DNA of 64,000 nucleotides, from positions 62,001 to 126,000 of the forward strand of contig JAVIWW010000049.1 in NCBI GenBank assembly GCA_037693485.1, given 5' to 3'. Shown here in pieces: positions 47,073-59,587 of the stretch. This DNA comes from Kitagawia praeruptora. Taxonomy: Eukaryota; Streptophyta; Magnoliopsida; Apiales; Apiaceae. The translations under genes were made by a program, and so were the position numbers. The notes under the pieces are model-generated. The model did not search any database, was not told the DNA's origin, and worked only from the letters and a program-made list of their open reading frames with translations. Within the stretch, counting starts at the first letter, position 1, and each line of letters starts with the position of its first letter.

Positions 47073-50000
47073 ATGGCATCCGATCGTAGTTGGATTGGTC
47101 GTAATCGGTATAATGAGGCAAAATACTTAACGGAAGAATATAAAATTGGTGTGGATAGTTTCATTAAATTTGCTATAGATCATCTTGAAGAAGAAGACAA
47201 CGGGCTTATAAGATGTCCTTGTAGAGAATGTCGAAATAGGCACTATAAAAATCCTAGTACCGTGAAAGTTGATTTATATCGACATGGTATTATGCAATGG
47301 TATACTAGATGGGATTGACATGGTATTATGCATCATACTAGTTCGGTTAATACTAACTACAGAGATGATGCTATGTATGATGCACATGATGATGATGATA
47401 TGTATGATGCACATGATGATGATTTTGAGGATCGTGATGATTTTAAGGATCGTGAGGATTTTGAGGAAGAACCAAACGCAACAGCAAGAAAATTTTACAG
47501 GATGGTGAAGATTGCTTCTGAACCAATTTATCCAAACAATACCAATTTTACAACATTTGAGTATGTAATGGAGTTGCTTGAGTGGAAAAACAAGCATAAT
47601 TGTAGTAACAATGGCTTTGATGAGCTGCTTCAACTCATTGGATTGGTATTGCCCGATGATCATAAATTGCCCAGAAATTACTGCACTGTACGAAAGATGA
47701 TTAAAGGGTTGAATATGGAGTATGAAAAGATTGATGCTTGCGAGAATGACTGCATGCTATTTTACAAGGAAAATAGCAACAAGACACATTGTGATATATG
47801 TGAAACAGACAGATACAAAGTACAAAAAGATCCTAAAAAACAGAAGATCCCGCGAAAGATTTTGCGATACTTTTCTATTGCAATGAGATTGCAACGTTTA
47901 TTCATGGCAGAGAAGACTGCAAAATGCATGAGATGGCAGCATGATAGAGTGGTAGTTGAGGGTCAATTAAGTCACCCAGCTGATGGAGATGAATGGAAAC
48001 AATTTGATCGTAGATTTCCAAATTTTTCAAAGGAGATTCGGAATGTTAGACTCGGGCTCTCTACTGATGGATTTGACCCCTTTCGCGATGCACATTCTAG
48101 GGATTATACTGTATGGCCTGTGGTGGTTTTTGTGTACAACCTTCCCCCATCTATGTGTACTAAGGCTCCATACATGTTCATGCCTCTTCTTATTTCTGGG
48201 CCGAAGGATCCGACAAAAGACTTACATGTTTATCTTAGGCCGTTAATTGATGAATTGAAATTATTGTGGTATACTGGGGTGGAAACATATGACAGGTTCT
48301 CACGTACAAATTTTATGATGAAGGCAACACTTATGTGGACAGTTAGCGATTTTCCTGCATATGCCATGCTTAGTGGTTGGTCTACCAAGGGTAAGTTGGC
48401 ATGTCCAATTTGCATGGGAGAGGTAAAAGATAAACAACTAAAGCATGGTGGTAAACCTACTTTCTATGGCACCGCTCGATATTTTCTGGAACCGGATGAT
48501 CCCCTAAGAAGGAGTACAAGATTTGGGAGTATTGAGACACGATCAGTGTGTGCTCGACATTCGGGATCACGTGCATTGGCAATGTGTGAGCAGATACAGT
48601 TTCCCCCTCCTGGAAAGGCATCAAAGAAAAAACTGAAGGATTATGGTGTGACACATAATTGGACTCACATTACTCCATTTTTTGAGCTTCCATATTGGGA
48701 GACACTCAGTCTTCGCCACAACATTGACATTATGCACACCGAAAAGAATATATTTGACAATATATTCTTCACAATTCTTGGTGATGCAGACAAGTCAAAA
48801 GATAACACAAAGGCAAGAAAGGATTTTCGAGAATTAGGTGTACACCGTGAGTTATGGATTCAAGGTGATGACACTAAGCCACATGCATCATTTGTGCTCT
48901 CGAGTGAACAAGTTCATAAGTTGTTCAAGTGGATTGAGTTGTTGAAACTTCCAGATGGGTTTGCTTCAAATATATCAAGGTGTGTAAATTGGAAGAGAAA
49001 TTGTATTCGCGGGATGAAATCACATGACTGTCATGTTTTCATGCAAAAATTGTTGCCTATCGTTTGTCGTGACTTACTTCCGAAGCATGTAGTTGATCCT
49101 ATTATTGAGTTGTGCAACTTCTTTCAAGATTTATGCTCGTCGAGCCTCAAATACATAGATTTGCATAAAATGGAGAAAGACATAGTGAGGATAATGTCCA
49201 AGTTTGAAACCATCTTCATTCCGGGTTTGTTTGATCCGATGGAGCATTTGCCATTACATTTAGCTAGCGAGGCAAAGTTGGGTGGTCCGGCTAATTGGCA
49301 TTGGATGTATTTTGTTGAGAGATACTTGCACAATTTGAAATTGAAAGTTAGAAATAAAGCTCGAGAGGAAGGTTCAATGGCACAACGCTATATTGAGGAG
49401 GAATGTGTACACTTTTGCTCGATGTTTTTGGATTCTAAAATAGGAAGAGAACATAATCGGTTACGTTGAAATGAGGTACCTCAAATGTTTCATGATGTCG
49501 ATTTGTTAGAAGTTTACACATATCCAACACATCCTAGTCTACGGAGTGGAGATAGAATCTTGAGTGGTGATGAGCATGAAATCGTGACATATTATGTTCT
49601 TATCAACTCGCCGGAAGTTGGAAAGTACTTGCGGTAAGATTTTTTTTTAGACCATCTTCACTTTAATAAAACAAATTTAGTTTAGAATTTAAACTTTTTA
49701 TTTTCCAATTTGAATATGTAGTGGATTCCCGAAGTTGGTACAACAACAATACCCACATCTCAATGATGCACAAAAAGAGCAATTTCAAAAAGAACATTTT
49801 AGAGATTGGTTTGAAAGAAGGGTATGTGTTTCATTTTATATACACACACACATGCATGCATAATTTTATTCACAAGCTAATAAATTATATTTTCACATTT
49901 TTTAGGTACAAAGCATGCAAGTGCAATGGTTACAAATTTGGTTGTGTAAATGGTAATGAGCTCACTTCATCGAACTCCGGCGTAGTTGTCATTGGTGAGA

Positions 50001-50623
50001 AAATTAATTCATACCAAATACTTATGTTTTTGTTCTTTGTTATTTCTATTCAAATTTTATACATTTTTAATTGTAGGGACTTCTTACAAAGAAAGTTTTG
50101 GAAACTATTATTACGGAAGATTGGAAGAAGTTATAAAGCTTCATTATCAAAATGGACATCAAGTTGTTGTCTTCAAATGTCATTGGTTTGATCATACGAG
50201 ACACGTGAAAGTCGATAGGCATCGGATTACTACCGTTGATATTAATCAAAATTAAATGCCGAAGACGTGTTCGTGTTGGCTAGCCAAGCCCATCAAGTGT
50301 ACTATGCACCAAATATTTCAAATGCAAAATCATCATGGTACACCGTTCTAACAACAAAGAGCCGACAAGTTGATGAAAGTGTGTCAACTAAAGAAAAGAC
50401 CAAAATCAACGATGATGCCTTACAAAATGAAGTGTCGAATGCTTCAACATCACATGTCGAAAGAATTATTATTCGTGATCCTTCAAACTTTTTTGTTGAC
50501 TTGAGGATGTTCGAAAATGATTATTCGATAGATTACAATGATGAAGAAGAAAAGCAAAGAGATACGGAAGTCGAAGACGTTGATGAAGATGATGAATTAA
50601 GTGATAATGATGATTTAGTGTAA
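47073..50623 (+). pseudogene. TNPD (TNP2-type) transposase of CACTA-4, nearly full length
   Basis: Exon 1 runs 47,073-49,632 with in-frame TGA codons at 47,316 and 49,467. Its domains, in order: transposase-associated domain (SWIGRNRYNEAKYL, CPCREC), acidic linker, TNP2/Transposase_21 core (NDCMLFYKEN, CDICETDRYKV, LSTDGFDPFRD, LLISGPKDPTKDLHVYL, HNIDIMHTEKNIFDN), and the DUF4218-like part (LPDGFASNISRCVN, KSHDCHVFMQKLLPIVCR). Smaller exons at about 49,722-49,820, 49,907-50,002 and 50,079-50,623 hold the DUF4216-like part (YKACKCNGYKF, SSNSGVVV). A one-base shift near 50,245 separates VDRHRITTVDINQN from EDVFVLASQAHQVYY. The tail is Asp/Glu-rich. The protein would bind the terminal inverted repeats and cut. 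Three lesions make it non-functional unless read through. Confidence 0.88.
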
Positions 50624-50907
50624 TTTTTTCAATTTTATTCGGATTTGTATTAAAAAGATCATTTATTGATGTGGAGATTTTTTTAAATTTGTAGTTGTTT
50701 AATTATTTATAAATTAAGTAGATTTGTCGTGTTTTTTTGTTACAAATTGTATATGAGCAGGTTTTATGCAGTAGCTTTGGGGAAAATTGAGATACTGCTA
50801 ATTGTATTCGGCTAAAAACGGTCGAATTTGTAGCCGGCTAAATTCGACCAAAAACAGTTGAATATATTTTTACCGGCTAAATTCGACCTTTAGCAGTTGA
50901 AAACATG

Positions 50908-50958
<51 letters not shown>

Positions 50959-51056
50959 CCCCATTTTTCATTTCCATCGATATCAAGTAGCCGTCTCGCT
51001 CCCCCAATTCTCAGAAATTAGGGTTTTTTCCACAATTCGTCTCACTCGCCGTTCTA
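50624..51056. other. Intergenic spacer with a (TA)n microsatellite and internal subterminal-type repeats
   Basis: 3' flank of TNPD, three more GTCGAATTTG/CTAAATTCGACC motifs at 50,815-50,900, then about 22 TA dinucleotides at 50,911-50,955, then the pyrimidine-rich leader of the next gene. No gene is seen. Confidence 0.7.
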
Positions 51057-52043
51057 ATGGATCTGATTGAATCCAGCAGCGTTCTACCAAGGAGAAGTCA
51101 GCAGGTCCCCTCTCGCTCCCTCTCGTTCTCAATCTCTCAAAATTATATGATTACTAGGGTTTATACTATTATTTGGGTTATAATTTATATGTTTTATAGT
51201 TACGCTGAGTTTTATACTGCTCTTGGGGTTTATACTGTTAATTATCTCGTTATATAGTTGTCATATAGGGTTTATATGTTTTATGTCATTAGTTTTATAC
51301 TGTTAAGTACTAGGTTCTTGTTTATGAGTACTGGGTTCTTGTTTATGAGTAGTAGGTTCTTGTTTATGAGTACTGATTTTGCCTTGTTTGACAATCTGAG
51401 GTACTTGTGTCTTTTTTGTTGTTGCTTGAAGTGATTTTTGGTTAATAGCTTATAAACAAAAGTCATCTAATGACCTTGTCTTTTCGTCTACAGAATAAAA
51501 ATTTAATTTCTGTTTTTGCAGTCATGCTTCTAATTATAATAAGAAGAGTGTAGGGAATGCTTCTAATTATATATATATATTTCTTTTACAGGTACCATGG
51601 GCTGGGCCGAATGGCAGGGGAAACAAGAGCAAGGGCAAGGTTTTTACCAGTGGAGGGGGTGGTCATGTTGGAGGGGGTGGTGAAGCACCAGTGGTTAATG
51701 ATGGAGATGAAGAGAGTCATGTGGAAGGGTGCAAGGAGCTGGTTGAATGTCCCCGAAAACTTCGATTTGAGAGAAAGAGACGCAGCGCTTGTGAAGGGGA
51801 TTACGGGACGAAACCACCTGTGGATGCCAGGCCGACTGCAATCTGCCCAACCTTTGCCACTGCAGCCTCTGCAATGCAGTGCAGTTCAGCTGTACAGTGC
51901 TGCTCAGTACTGTTGTTCAATTAGTGCACACTGCACTATGTTGACGAAGCTGTAGGTTTAACATATCCTATGTTTAAGAAAAAATAGGAATGTTAGAACA
52001 TACACATACATCTATAAATTTTATTATTATTATTTTATACCTT

Positions 52044-52135
52044 GTCGACTAGTGTCGACTAGTGTTGACTAGTCTCGACTAGTCACGTCTCGACTTGCCA
52101 GAGTCTCAGTCCAACTTGACTCGACTTACCGACGT
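52044..52135. repeat. Short GTCGACTAGT-type repeats in a TNPA intron
   Basis: TGTCGACTAG, TGTTGACTAG, TCTCGACTAG and GTCTCGACTTG follow each other within about 90 bases between two TNPA exons. Simple repeat of unknown meaning. Confidence 0.6.
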
Positions 52136-53871
52136 AACAACCATGATTCTATCTAGTATAGGCTATGCTGATTTATGAACTTCATGTTTTTTATCGTATG
52201 CTGTTTAATTTATAAATTTCTGCCTGTGGTTTGATTAATGATTGCGAACCTTTGTCTAATCTTTTGTCTTTCAATAAGTTGATGTAGTTCGTCGGATCCT
52301 AAACACAAGAAAACTCTGCGCCACATTGTTCGTCTGAAATGGGATGAACATACACTCAATACAAAGGGAGCTAATCGTGAAGCTTTTTATGACGGTTGCA
52401 TAAAAGTTTTTAAGGTAATATAAGTGCTTGTGCTTTTTACTTCATTGTTGATTTATAAAGCATAACTATACTAGTAGAGGTTTACTTTGTTGGCAAAGAT
52501 TCAGTTTGAATGAAATATGCTCCTGATGGCATTTTATCAATTATTTTATAACATCATCTTGTATATAAAAAATAAGGTCTCTGGTTATTTAAGTGCTTGT
52601 GTTTTTTTATTCTTTCAGTCGAATACCTTGCTTGTGTGCTTATACTTTATAACAATACACAATCTGTTTTGTAGGATTATTATGCGTATCCCAATGGCTG
52701 TGATGTAGAATATGGGGATAGAGTTGTCAGAGCGCACTTGAAGAGAAATTTCAAGAGTTATCTTAATTCGGAGAGGGCACGACTAATGGAAGAAGTGGAT
52801 GAGTTAGTGAAGATTGGATATGATAGAAATGTTATCAAATTGAAGGACTTGAAGCCGTACTACTACTCCCAGAAAGCATGGAATGCTATTTATGAGCATT
52901 GGGAATCAGACAACTTTGCAGACAAGTCGGAAAAGGGCCATGATGCTCGAATGAAGGTGGAGTTTACCCCCCGCACCGTGGCCAAACCCTTTGAACAGAG
53001 ACGGGAGGTATGATTCTCTAACAGTAATTTAATTTAATATATATATATTAGTTATTCAGTACTAATTAACGCTTATTCAGTAGTTGTACCTTGAAATAAT
53101 TTTGGCCATCTTTTTTGTAGGAAATAGGTGCAGAAAGAGCGGCAAAAGGAGAGATGCCTATCAGCGATGATGATTTTTTGGGTGTGGTTTACAACCCAAC
53201 TGACCCGGCAGTGAAAGATTTGCAGGTTTGTTTTTCCATCAATTCTGTTTTCGCTATTCTGCATGCATTTGTACTAGGTTACGAAAATATGGTGGCTGAC
53301 TTATATATCGGGATATCATTCAAATGAATATTGTTTTTTTTAATTTAGTGCATTTTTTAGAAGTTCTGTCTGTTATACTGTGTTATGTTGTGGCAGGAGA
53401 GAATGAAACTGGTGCGATCTGCAATTGAGTCACCTTCTGATCAGCCGGCATCCCCGTCTACCCAAAAAGAAATTCCGCGAAAGCAGGATCTGTTTGTGAT
53501 GATGGAGGCTAGACCCCCGAAGAGGGGGAAGCTCCTGCTTCATCCCCAACAAACAGTGGGAGAGCTTATCGGAGCCCAGGAAGCAACTCAGTGGGCCAAA
53601 AAAAAGATGAAAAAGTCTCATGCTCCAGCGGTCGATGTTCCTGATGACATTTATATGATGATGTCAACGATCTTAGACGCGGTGCGGCAGATTGTCATTT
53701 CCCTCCCTCCGTATGAGCTGAAACGATCCGTTTTGGATGAGGAAATCCGTAGTTTGGCTGTTGCAGCATATCCAGATCCGAGTTAGCAGTCGTTGCAGAC
53801 TCATTATATACGGACAAGAAGTGGGTTGCTTCGACAGATCTTGAAGGATACCAATAAGATCATTGTTGAGG

Positions 53872-54758
53872 TATGATTCCTTTTGTTTCTACATTTAGTT
53901 TATTCTCCTTAGGGTTTTGTTTGTACTTTGCATTCATAAATATTATGTTTTCGTGTGCGCATTTTGATATTTGTTTTGCCTTTTCTTTCTTTTTTGTTTT
54001 GTCTTTTCAATTTGTATGTAATTAACCTTTACTTGTTTGCATATGTATGTTAGTTACCATGATAGTATCTTTTGCTTGTTTAGAGTTTATTATCGTTTAA
54101 TTCTGTTTGTTTTCGGATATGTTGATTATGATTGCTGCTGCTTTTTTTTGTATTGTTTTTTTTTTCGGGTTTTGTGGATAAACTATTAGCATACTTATAG
54201 AAGCTGTGCCCGCGAATTTAGGCATTATGTAATTTTGTTAGTGTGTTCTATCGGAGCTCTTGATGCAGTGTTTATTGTATTAATATAATTTGCAATGCTG
54301 TATAGAAAACTTCTTTAACAACATGCCTTAAAATTTCATAAGTTAATTGCGAACTTAAAGGTATGTTGCATATTTTTTTTTATGTGACTGCATAGAAATT
54401 CTGATATGAATATAACACTGTAACACTGCATAGAAACTTTATTACATGAGGCTAAAATTATTAGTCAGTAAAAGATCAAATTAGGCAAATTAGGCAAGAT
54501 ATATGATACTTTCTGGTTGTCTATCATGGGATCAGTGATTCAGTGCTCATTGTTTATGATAGTTTCTACAGTTCTTGTGCCTTTGCTAGTTCCAATGCAA
54601 TTAGAGCTGTTTGTGAAGCTGTGTCCCTCCTCTAATCCTACATTTTAATCTTTGCGAACAGAGAGGATTGAGGGTGGAATGTGACATTAAAAAAAATTTC
54701 GCTAAAATGTTCTGCTCATCTGTTTCTAACTTTTCACGTGCCTGCAAAAAAATTGTAG
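53872..54758. other. Large TNPA intron of CACTA-4
   Basis: Begins GTATGATTCC after the exon ending at 53,871 and ends ATTGTAG at 54,758. T-rich with no recognisable insert or gene. Confidence 0.5.
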
Positions 54759-54966
54759 GAGACTCCACTACGCCATAGATGGCCTATAGCAACCTTTTGG
54801 CATGGGTGTTACCACTATGGGTGTTACCATAGCTATGAAAATTTTGACCTATCGCAACCTTTTGATTGTGGTGTTACCATAGGTACAAAAGTATGTTACT
54901 TCTGTTATAAAAGGTGTTACATTGGGCTAACACCATGAGGTGTGTTACCATAGAGTATTCATTAAC

Positions 54967-55550
54967 AAAATTTTTATTTAATTTAAAATTAATGATTTAA
55001 TAATTATTTAACTTTAAAAATAATTAATTTTAACAAAATTGTTGAAGTTTTCAATGTTAAACATAAAATTCCATCAAATAATTGAATTATTGATTTAATA
55101 ATTTTTGAGAAATTTACAATAAAAGATTTTAAAATAAAGTAATATTAAAAAATTATTAATTTTTTATAATCATTAAATCTTTTATTATAGAAAATGATAG
55201 TTTTATAAAGATAAATGTTGCTTAAATTATTAAAATATTTATCTCAATTTTTTAAGATTAAATAAGAATTTTATGATAATATACAAATTTAATAAATAAG
55301 AGATAGGATGATACATAAATTTTATATATAATAAAAAAATTTGTAAACTAAGAATATTAAAAGTATTAAATTTTAAAAATAATATTAATACACGAATAAT
55401 ACGAACCTCTTCTAATTTTAACACAAACATTGATATAAAATAAAAAAAATAAGTTATTTATAAAAAGTAAGAAATATTATATACTAATTTTAGTGATGTG
55501 TACAAAAAATAAATAATAAATTGAATAATTATTTGCATTTAGAAGTCCAC
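54967..55550. other. AT-rich spacer of CACTA-5
   Basis: Extremely AT-rich sequence with no gene, repeat family or motif that I can name. Confidence 0.5.
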
Positions 55551-55820
55551 TGTTCTAAAAATCCCCGATTCAACCGATTAATCCCCGATTAATCTTCTGG
55601 AAGGTAGCCAACCGATTCAATTTTTGAAATCCGATTAATCCTCTTAATTTATTTAAAATGATATGTTTAATTGTAAATTAGAATAATAAATTAAATATTA
55701 TTATAATATCCGATTAATGCTCCGATTAATCCGTCCGATTAATCCCCACCTATCCGATTAGATGCTAGGCGGTACCCCAACCGCCCTGGACCGCCTAGGA
55801 TTTCTGGAACACTATTTAGA
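55551..55820 (+). repeat. GATTAATCC-rich MITE-like element
   Basis: Starts GTTCTAAAAATCCCCG and ends near GGATTTCTGGAACAC, with many CCGATTAATCC copies between and a palindrome-like 'ctaggcggt..accgcctag'. It resembles 32,585-32,710 in CACTA-3. No coding potential; probably a short non-autonomous element. Confidence 0.5.
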
Positions 55821-56618
55821 ACTAATAAATATTATCAAAAATTGATTTGACTTTTGAGGAACCAAAAAATTATTTTTTATTAAAATTTTGAATCTACCAA
55901 ATTAACAAATATTTAAATTTTTATAAATATTAAATATATTTTATATAATTTTATTTTCTCCTAAATTATTAATCAAACCAAAATTTATTTCATGTATTCT
56001 TATTTCCCTCGGCCTCAACCAATAATTTATTTCCCCCCAATTTTCAACCTCACAAATATTACAATATATTTCCCCCCCATTCTCCTGCTTATCAAATATT
56101 TCATTTCCCCCCTCTCCAAAATTTTCATTTCCCCCTTTGCTCTCAATGTCCAAACACATACTACATAAAACAAAGATCCACAGTCAATCCTCTAAAATCA
56201 AATCTCCTCTCTCTCTCTCTCCCTCCCCCTCTCTCTCTCTCACAAGATTCAATTAGAGCTCGTTAGGGGTTCAATTACTTAGATTTGAAACTACAACTTA
56301 ACTGATTTAAGGGGTCGAGACTTTGGTCTTCGGTGGATGTTTTGGTTCTTCAAATTAGGGTTTTGGTTCTTCATTTTGAGTTCAATTACTTACATATCTT
56401 CACTTGAATTTCATCTAATCAAACTCTATTGTTGATTTCAGGCCTTCTTCGGTTGGGCTTTCCATTTGAAGGCTTTTATTTAAGGTCTCTCTCTCCTCAT
56501 TTGCTTTTATTTCTCCCTCTTTTTTTTCTTTTTTTTTCAGATGATAGTTTGTATGTCAAAATTGGAGTTCTTTTTCAACAGACCGACACTTGTTGCTTTG
56601 ATCGGTTTTGGTGTCTAG
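55821..56618 (+). other. Leader-like segment upstream of the captured kinesin exons
   Basis: AT-rich DNA, then C-rich tracts (about 56,010-56,130), a (CT)n block at 56,205-56,245 and a likely 5'-UTR/intron stretch before the first recognisable kinesin codons. The arrangement resembles a promoter and 5' leader captured with the gene fragment, but that is inference. Confidence 0.4.
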
Positions 56619-57100
56619 ACAGTTTTTAATCCAGACTGCTCCACGAGACATGTATACAAGGAATGAGTAAGGGAAGTTGCCCTTTCAGCTGTCAATGGTA
56701 TCAATTGTGAGTGGCATTGATGAGTATACCATAGCAGACATATATGACTACATAGAGAAGGTAACTAATTTCCATTTAATCATGTAGATGATGTATTACC
56801 ATTTAGTGGCTGCTTCCTAGTGCATTAATTATTTATGGATATGATATTCTTAGCACAAGGATAGAGAATTTCTTCTAAAGTTCTCTGCTATGGAGATATA
56901 CAATGAATCTGTCAGAGACCTACTCAGCACAGATAGCTCTCCACTCAGACTTCTTGAGGATCCAGAGGTAAATACCATCCCCTGAACCTACTGTTAGAGA
57001 TTTATTTATCTTGCATGACTATTAAGTGTTTCAAATTTGAACAGAGAGGTACTATTGTTGAGAATCTAACAGAGGCAACTATTGTTGATGTAACAATTGA
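56619..57100 (+). pseudogene. Captured kinesin motor-domain exons (NACK/kinesin-7-like)
   Basis: Three exon remnants keep intron-exon borders. 56,619-56,760 reads NPDCSTRHVYKE, a stop, REVALSAVNGIN, then directly SGIDEYTIADIYDYIEK. 56,854-56,967 reads HKDREFLLKFSAMEIYNES and VRDLLSTDSSPLRLLEDPE. The third, from 57,045, reads RGTIVENLTEATIV. These match consecutive parts of plant NACK-type kinesin motor domains, which move on microtubules during cytokinesis. The nucleotide-binding P-loop segment (GQTSSGKT region) between GIN and SGI is deleted and a stop is present, so no working motor is encoded. Everything after ENLTE diverges. Retained introns show capture at DNA level rather than through mRNA. 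Confidence 0.88.
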
Positions 57101-59050
57101 CCGTTCATATTTTGCTGTTTATTTCGAGACAGGTGAGTTGCAGTATTGATTAAGTGATGGTGGGATTAAGTGATAGTGATACTGGGCACATGTTTCTTAT
57201 TTTGTGATCATATTCTGTAATGCACTGATCACATTTGTATGAATCGCAACGTATTTACGTATATATAAATATGATTTGTTTGTCTCCTCCACTAATCCCA
57301 AGTCCCAACTAATGGATTAAAGTCTTCTTGATATATTCATTAAATCTATCATTTTCACCCAGTCAATGTAATTTTCACCCAGTTAATGAACTTGAAATGT
57401 AATTTATGTTTTACTGTGCAACATATGAAGTACTGATATAATGGACCAGAAATGTCGATTCCCTGAAGCTATTATCACTGCTAGTTTTAAGCTATACCCC
57501 TCTTGCAAATCCGAAGAATCGTCAGCGTATATACCTTTCTGAACAGGTATATTATTTATGTTGTGGTACTTATATAAGTGAACTGTCATAATGTTTGTGT
57601 ATCTGATCTCATGTATATGTTCTTCTGATGTCTTGATGCTATTATTTGTTTCGATCCCAAGTCACTGGCTCACTGCTTTATTCTGCCTAAATAAGCGCTA
57701 CATATAGGTTTAATTTTTTTTTTTCTGGAAGAGAGTCCTGTAAAGTGTAAACCCACCTTGCATTAACAAGTTTGTGCGCTTGCAGAGCCCTTGCGACCAT
57801 GCTTTCCGTCTGGATTATGCAAGAAATGATTCAGTATGCCCTTTGTAAGGATTCATCACTTATTGATGTTCTATCACCACTACTGTGGAATGGCTTGCTG
57901 ACACATTATAAGGTCCTATCCTGCCTCTTGTTCTTTTATCACATACGGCGTGATCCCTGTCGAGCAAAGGCTTCTGTATGTTGACTGTGTAACTATTATA
58001 GAACATAGGATTTTAAATTACTCCCACCTACGCTTCAGGCACAAACTTGTATAGATTTTAATTTGTGAATTGCTTTGGATGCTATGCAGGCTTTCTTGTT
58101 TTGTAGCATGATCTAGAGCAGCGGTACTGCTACTTGAGTGGTGGACTTCGGATCTTTCCTTGCAAATTATTTATTATACATTTTATAGGTAAATTCTTAA
58201 ATTCTGGCAATAAAAAATTTTCATATTTGAACTTCAAGATGTGTGAAGTCTGTTATTCGGACTCACGGATTTTGTTTACATACCGGTGCTGACATTATAT
58301 GACATGGGTGTGGAATTACATCTCGGTACAATCAGTCTTTATGAAACTGAACGCTTGACCTTGCAGCAATCTAGCTCTAAATTAAATCTAAGCCTTCCTG
58401 ATACTTCCAAATATTCGACTCCACACATCCACAACCAAATATGGGTAACATAGCTTGTGACTCGTGAGTGGTGCAAACAGGCAATGAAGTACATATTCAG
58501 TGTGGGTGTAACCCCTATATCTGTTTGCATTCTACTAATTTTCACTGATTCAGTGCTGATGTTTATGTTATGCAGGTCAGATTTCCTGCTCACCGTAGTG
58601 ATATTTGAGTCGCTCTAGATGGTCGAGAAAAGAATGTGCAGCTGCTCATGACATGATATAAGTTAAATGAAATTATTATTTACCTTGACTAAATGCTGTC
58701 ATTTTGGATCATTTCGAGGTATAGATGGACAGGAGGGCATCCAGATTCCAAGCTTGGCAAATGACACTTCTTAATTTCAGGTTTAAAGGAGACTCGCAAC
58801 TGCAGTTCTCTACAAAAGGATGGTTGATCAAACAAGAATTATTTTTTCTTGTATAGGTCTTCTTGGATGCATCTTTTTATTTATATTTTTTTGTTATTAG
58901 CTCTTGGACACCGGTTATCTTTTGAAATTATTTTGTGATTTGGTTGGTTTTGTACTACATGATGTTATTGAAATGATGTTGGATGATGTTATTGAAATGT
59001 AATTAATTTGGTTCTTGATTTCTTTTACTTGAAAATTTAATATTTAAATG
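57101..59050. other. Remaining internal region of CACTA-5, possibly further captured fragments
   Basis: T-rich DNA with several short segments that look like exon remnants between GT and AG sites: near 57,440-57,547, near 57,776-57,912 (SPCDHAFRLDYARNDS after a TTGCAG acceptor) and near 58,576. None is long enough to identify a family. They may come from the same or other host genes. Confidence 0.35.
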
Positions 59051-59587
59051 TCATAATTTTTTTTATTAAAATTAGTTATAAATGATTTTAATTATGTAAC
59101 ACTCAATGTGTTACAATTGGTAAAAGAAGGTGTTACAATAGATTGTGGACCCCACCTAGATGTGGGCCCACAATTGTCCATGTGCAAAATTATATGCTCT
59201 ATTGTAACACACAAACTATGTTGCTGTAGAGTGTTTAAGATGTTGCTATAGAGGTCTTTAGTAACCACATTTGCTATGTTACCTTAGGTTGTGTTTTGAT
59301 GTTACCTTAGATACCTGTAGTTACTGCTAAGAACCTAACACAGCTGAAGTGTTACCATAGCCCTATTTTGGCCTATGGTAACTTCAAACAGGGGTCTATG
59401 GTAACACAGTTTGGGGGTTGCTATAGGCCATCTATGGCGTAGTGCTCAGTTAGGGAAAGCCGTGGAGGTGGACAAGGCTGTGGGGGTGGACAAGGCTTTG
59501 GAGGTACGCAAGGCTGTGGAGGTACCCAAGGCTGTGAGCAATGAAGATAATGAAGATCTGGAGGCACACAATTATCCACTGTTTTAG

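Larger units (their letters stand above)
54766..59444. mobile_element. CACTA-5, non-autonomous Pack-CACTA element with captured gene exons, 4679 bp
   Basis: The terminal inverted repeats are perfect over 29 bp, beginning CACTACGCCATA. The 3 bp target duplication CTC is at 54763-54765 and 59445-59447. Subterminal motifs GTTACCATAG / CTATGGTAAC occur at both ends (54,800-54,960 and 59,090-59,420). It encodes no transposase and carries kinesin-like exon remnants at 56,619-57,100. It is inserted in the last exon of the CACTA-4 TNPA-like gene, so it is younger than CACTA-4. Its terminus resembles that of CACTA-1 (CACTACGCCATA), so the two may share a transposase source. Confidence 0.96.
51057..59587 (+). 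pseudogene. TNPA-like gene of CACTA-4, split by CACTA-5
   Basis: Probable exons, all plus strand: 51,057 onward (MDLIESSSVLPRRSQQ), 51,592-51,921 (Gly-rich then basic), 52,289-52,414 (HKKTLRHIVRLKWDEHT), 52,676-53,008 (DYYAYPNGCDVEYG, KPYYYSQKAWNAIYEHW), 53,121-53,225, 53,397-53,871 and a last exon starting at 54,759. The last exon is interrupted after seven bases by CACTA-5 and resumes at 59,448, ending at the TAG at 59,585-59,587. Its tail has four tandem copies of a KAVEV-like pentapeptide. The Transposase_24-like pattern (helical, Trp/Tyr-rich, polar tail) and the position after TNPD fit TNPA, which binds subterminal repeats. An in-frame TAG at 53,784 and unclear first exons make this a probable pseudogene. 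No Ulp1 domain was found here, unlike CACTA-3. Confidence 0.65.

Noticed and set aside
50911..50955. (TA)n tract as an origin or attachment site
   Set aside because: An ordinary dinucleotide microsatellite in an intergenic spacer; no supporting context.
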